A stretch of 6,413 nt of DNA from the NCBI GenBank assembly GCA_033763635.1, contig JANRKG010000311.1, positions 1 to 6,413 on the forward strand, given 5' to 3'. How positions within the stretch are numbered: the first letter of the stretch is position 1; every line of letters starts with the position of its first letter. The notes under the pieces were generated by a model. The model worked only from the letters and a program-made list of their open reading frames with translations. It was not told the DNA's origin and searched no databases. Position numbers and translations under genes: made by a program. Origin of the DNA: JANRKG01 sp033763635 (lineage in GTDB: Bacteria > Cyanobacteriota > Cyanobacteriia > GCF-001939115). This document shows positions 6,244 through 6,413 of this stretch, in pieces.

Positions 6244-6413
6244 AGTTTTCTGACGATTCGCCTACTCAGGATAGGGGGGATGAACTGAGGCAATTTTTTA
6301 AAAAGAGTTTATCAATGGGTTGCCCTTCGACTGCGCTCAGGGGATAGACGCTGGTTGAGCGAAGCCGAAACCAGCAGAGAAATCATTTTCCAGAAATCTC
6401 CTGAGAACTTGAA
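6244..6413. other. Upstream region of the cyclase gene
   Basis: These 170 bases hold no credible gene. Next to the cyclase there is a G6 run (6274-6279) and a T6A5 tract (6294-6304), either of which could be part of a promoter region, but no good -35/-10 pair at proper spacing was found. Further out is the paired hairpin repeat at 6322-6375. The gene preceding the cyclase is outside the window, so it cannot be told whether the cyclase is first in its operon. Confidence 0.5.
6322..6375. repeat. Dispersed intergenic repeat made of two linked hairpins
   Basis: The first element (6323-6342) is bounded by CCCT and AGGG. The second (6350-6375) has perfect 7-base arms, GCTGGTT and AACCAGC. The cores are inverted copies of each other: TTCGACTGCGCTCA (6326-6339) against TGAGCGAAGCCGAA (6356-6369), 12 of 14 bases complementary. 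From general knowledge, TTCGACTxCGCTCA / TGAGCGxAGTCGAA repeats are widely scattered in cyanobacterial intergenic DNA. The loop of the second arm contains GCGAAGC (6359-6365), a sequence known to form an exceptionally stable single-stranded DNA mini-hairpin. It could be a non-autonomous mobile repeat, a terminator for a neighbour, or an RNA-processing site. Confidence 0.7.

Noticed and set aside
6320..6386. Short minus-strand frame MISLLVSASLNQRLSPERSR running through the hairpin repeat
   Set aside because: It is simply the translation of the dispersed repeat; there is no good ribosome site, and such peptides arise wherever the repeat lands in this frame.
1..6413. Search for CRISPR arrays, rRNA or tRNA genes and insertion sequences
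   Set aside because: No regularly spaced repeats with unique spacers, no RNA gene signature and no transposase-like frame were seen; the only tandem periodicity is the coding TPR repeat.

Overview
The window looks like a cyanobacterial chromosome segment. The octamer-related core CGATCG (the heart of the HIP1 palindrome GCGATCGC, over-represented in many cyanobacteria) appears about 18 times by eye in 6.4 kb, where one or two would be expected by chance, and full GCGATCGC sites are present. The gene content also fits large filamentous cyanobacteria: a TPR-CHAT protein, a caspase-fold protease and a membrane class III nucleotide cyclase. Species cannot be told from this sequence.

All recognisable genes lie on the minus strand, so transcription runs from high to low coordinates. 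First (6243 to 4750) comes a complete two-pass membrane adenylate cyclase with a short periplasmic sensor, a HAMP domain and a catalytic domain carrying every key residue. About 100 bases later (4647 to 2554) lies a complete caspase-family protease (orthocaspase or metacaspase type) with an intact His-Cys dyad and a long, unrecognised, probably beta-rich C-terminal half. A 513-base stretch follows (2553 to 2041). It is not empty: it holds a 34-codon hydrophobic ORF in frame with the caspase stop, a second small gene candidate with a strong Shine-Dalgarno that continues in another frame across a perfect stem-loop, a second hairpin at the end of that reading frame, and a near-palindrome just before the next gene. 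Last (2040 to beyond base 1) is a secreted TPR-CHAT protein of which 680 residues are visible; its CHAT catalytic His and Cys lie outside the window.

The reading I favour is a signalling locus: a membrane cyclase that could make cAMP in response to an envelope signal, beside two caspase-clan proteins, one predicted to be cytoplasmic and one exported. Shared strand and close spacing support cyclase-caspase co-transcription. A functional link of either to the TPR-CHAT protein is inference only. Upstream of the cyclase (6322-6375) is a two-hairpin dispersed repeat of a kind common in cyanobacterial intergenic regions.

The points most worth a second look are the interrupted small gene with a stem-loop exactly where the frames overlap, the in-frame hydrophobic tail after the caspase stop, and a C8 tract near the caspase 3' end where slippage by one base either way gives early truncation.
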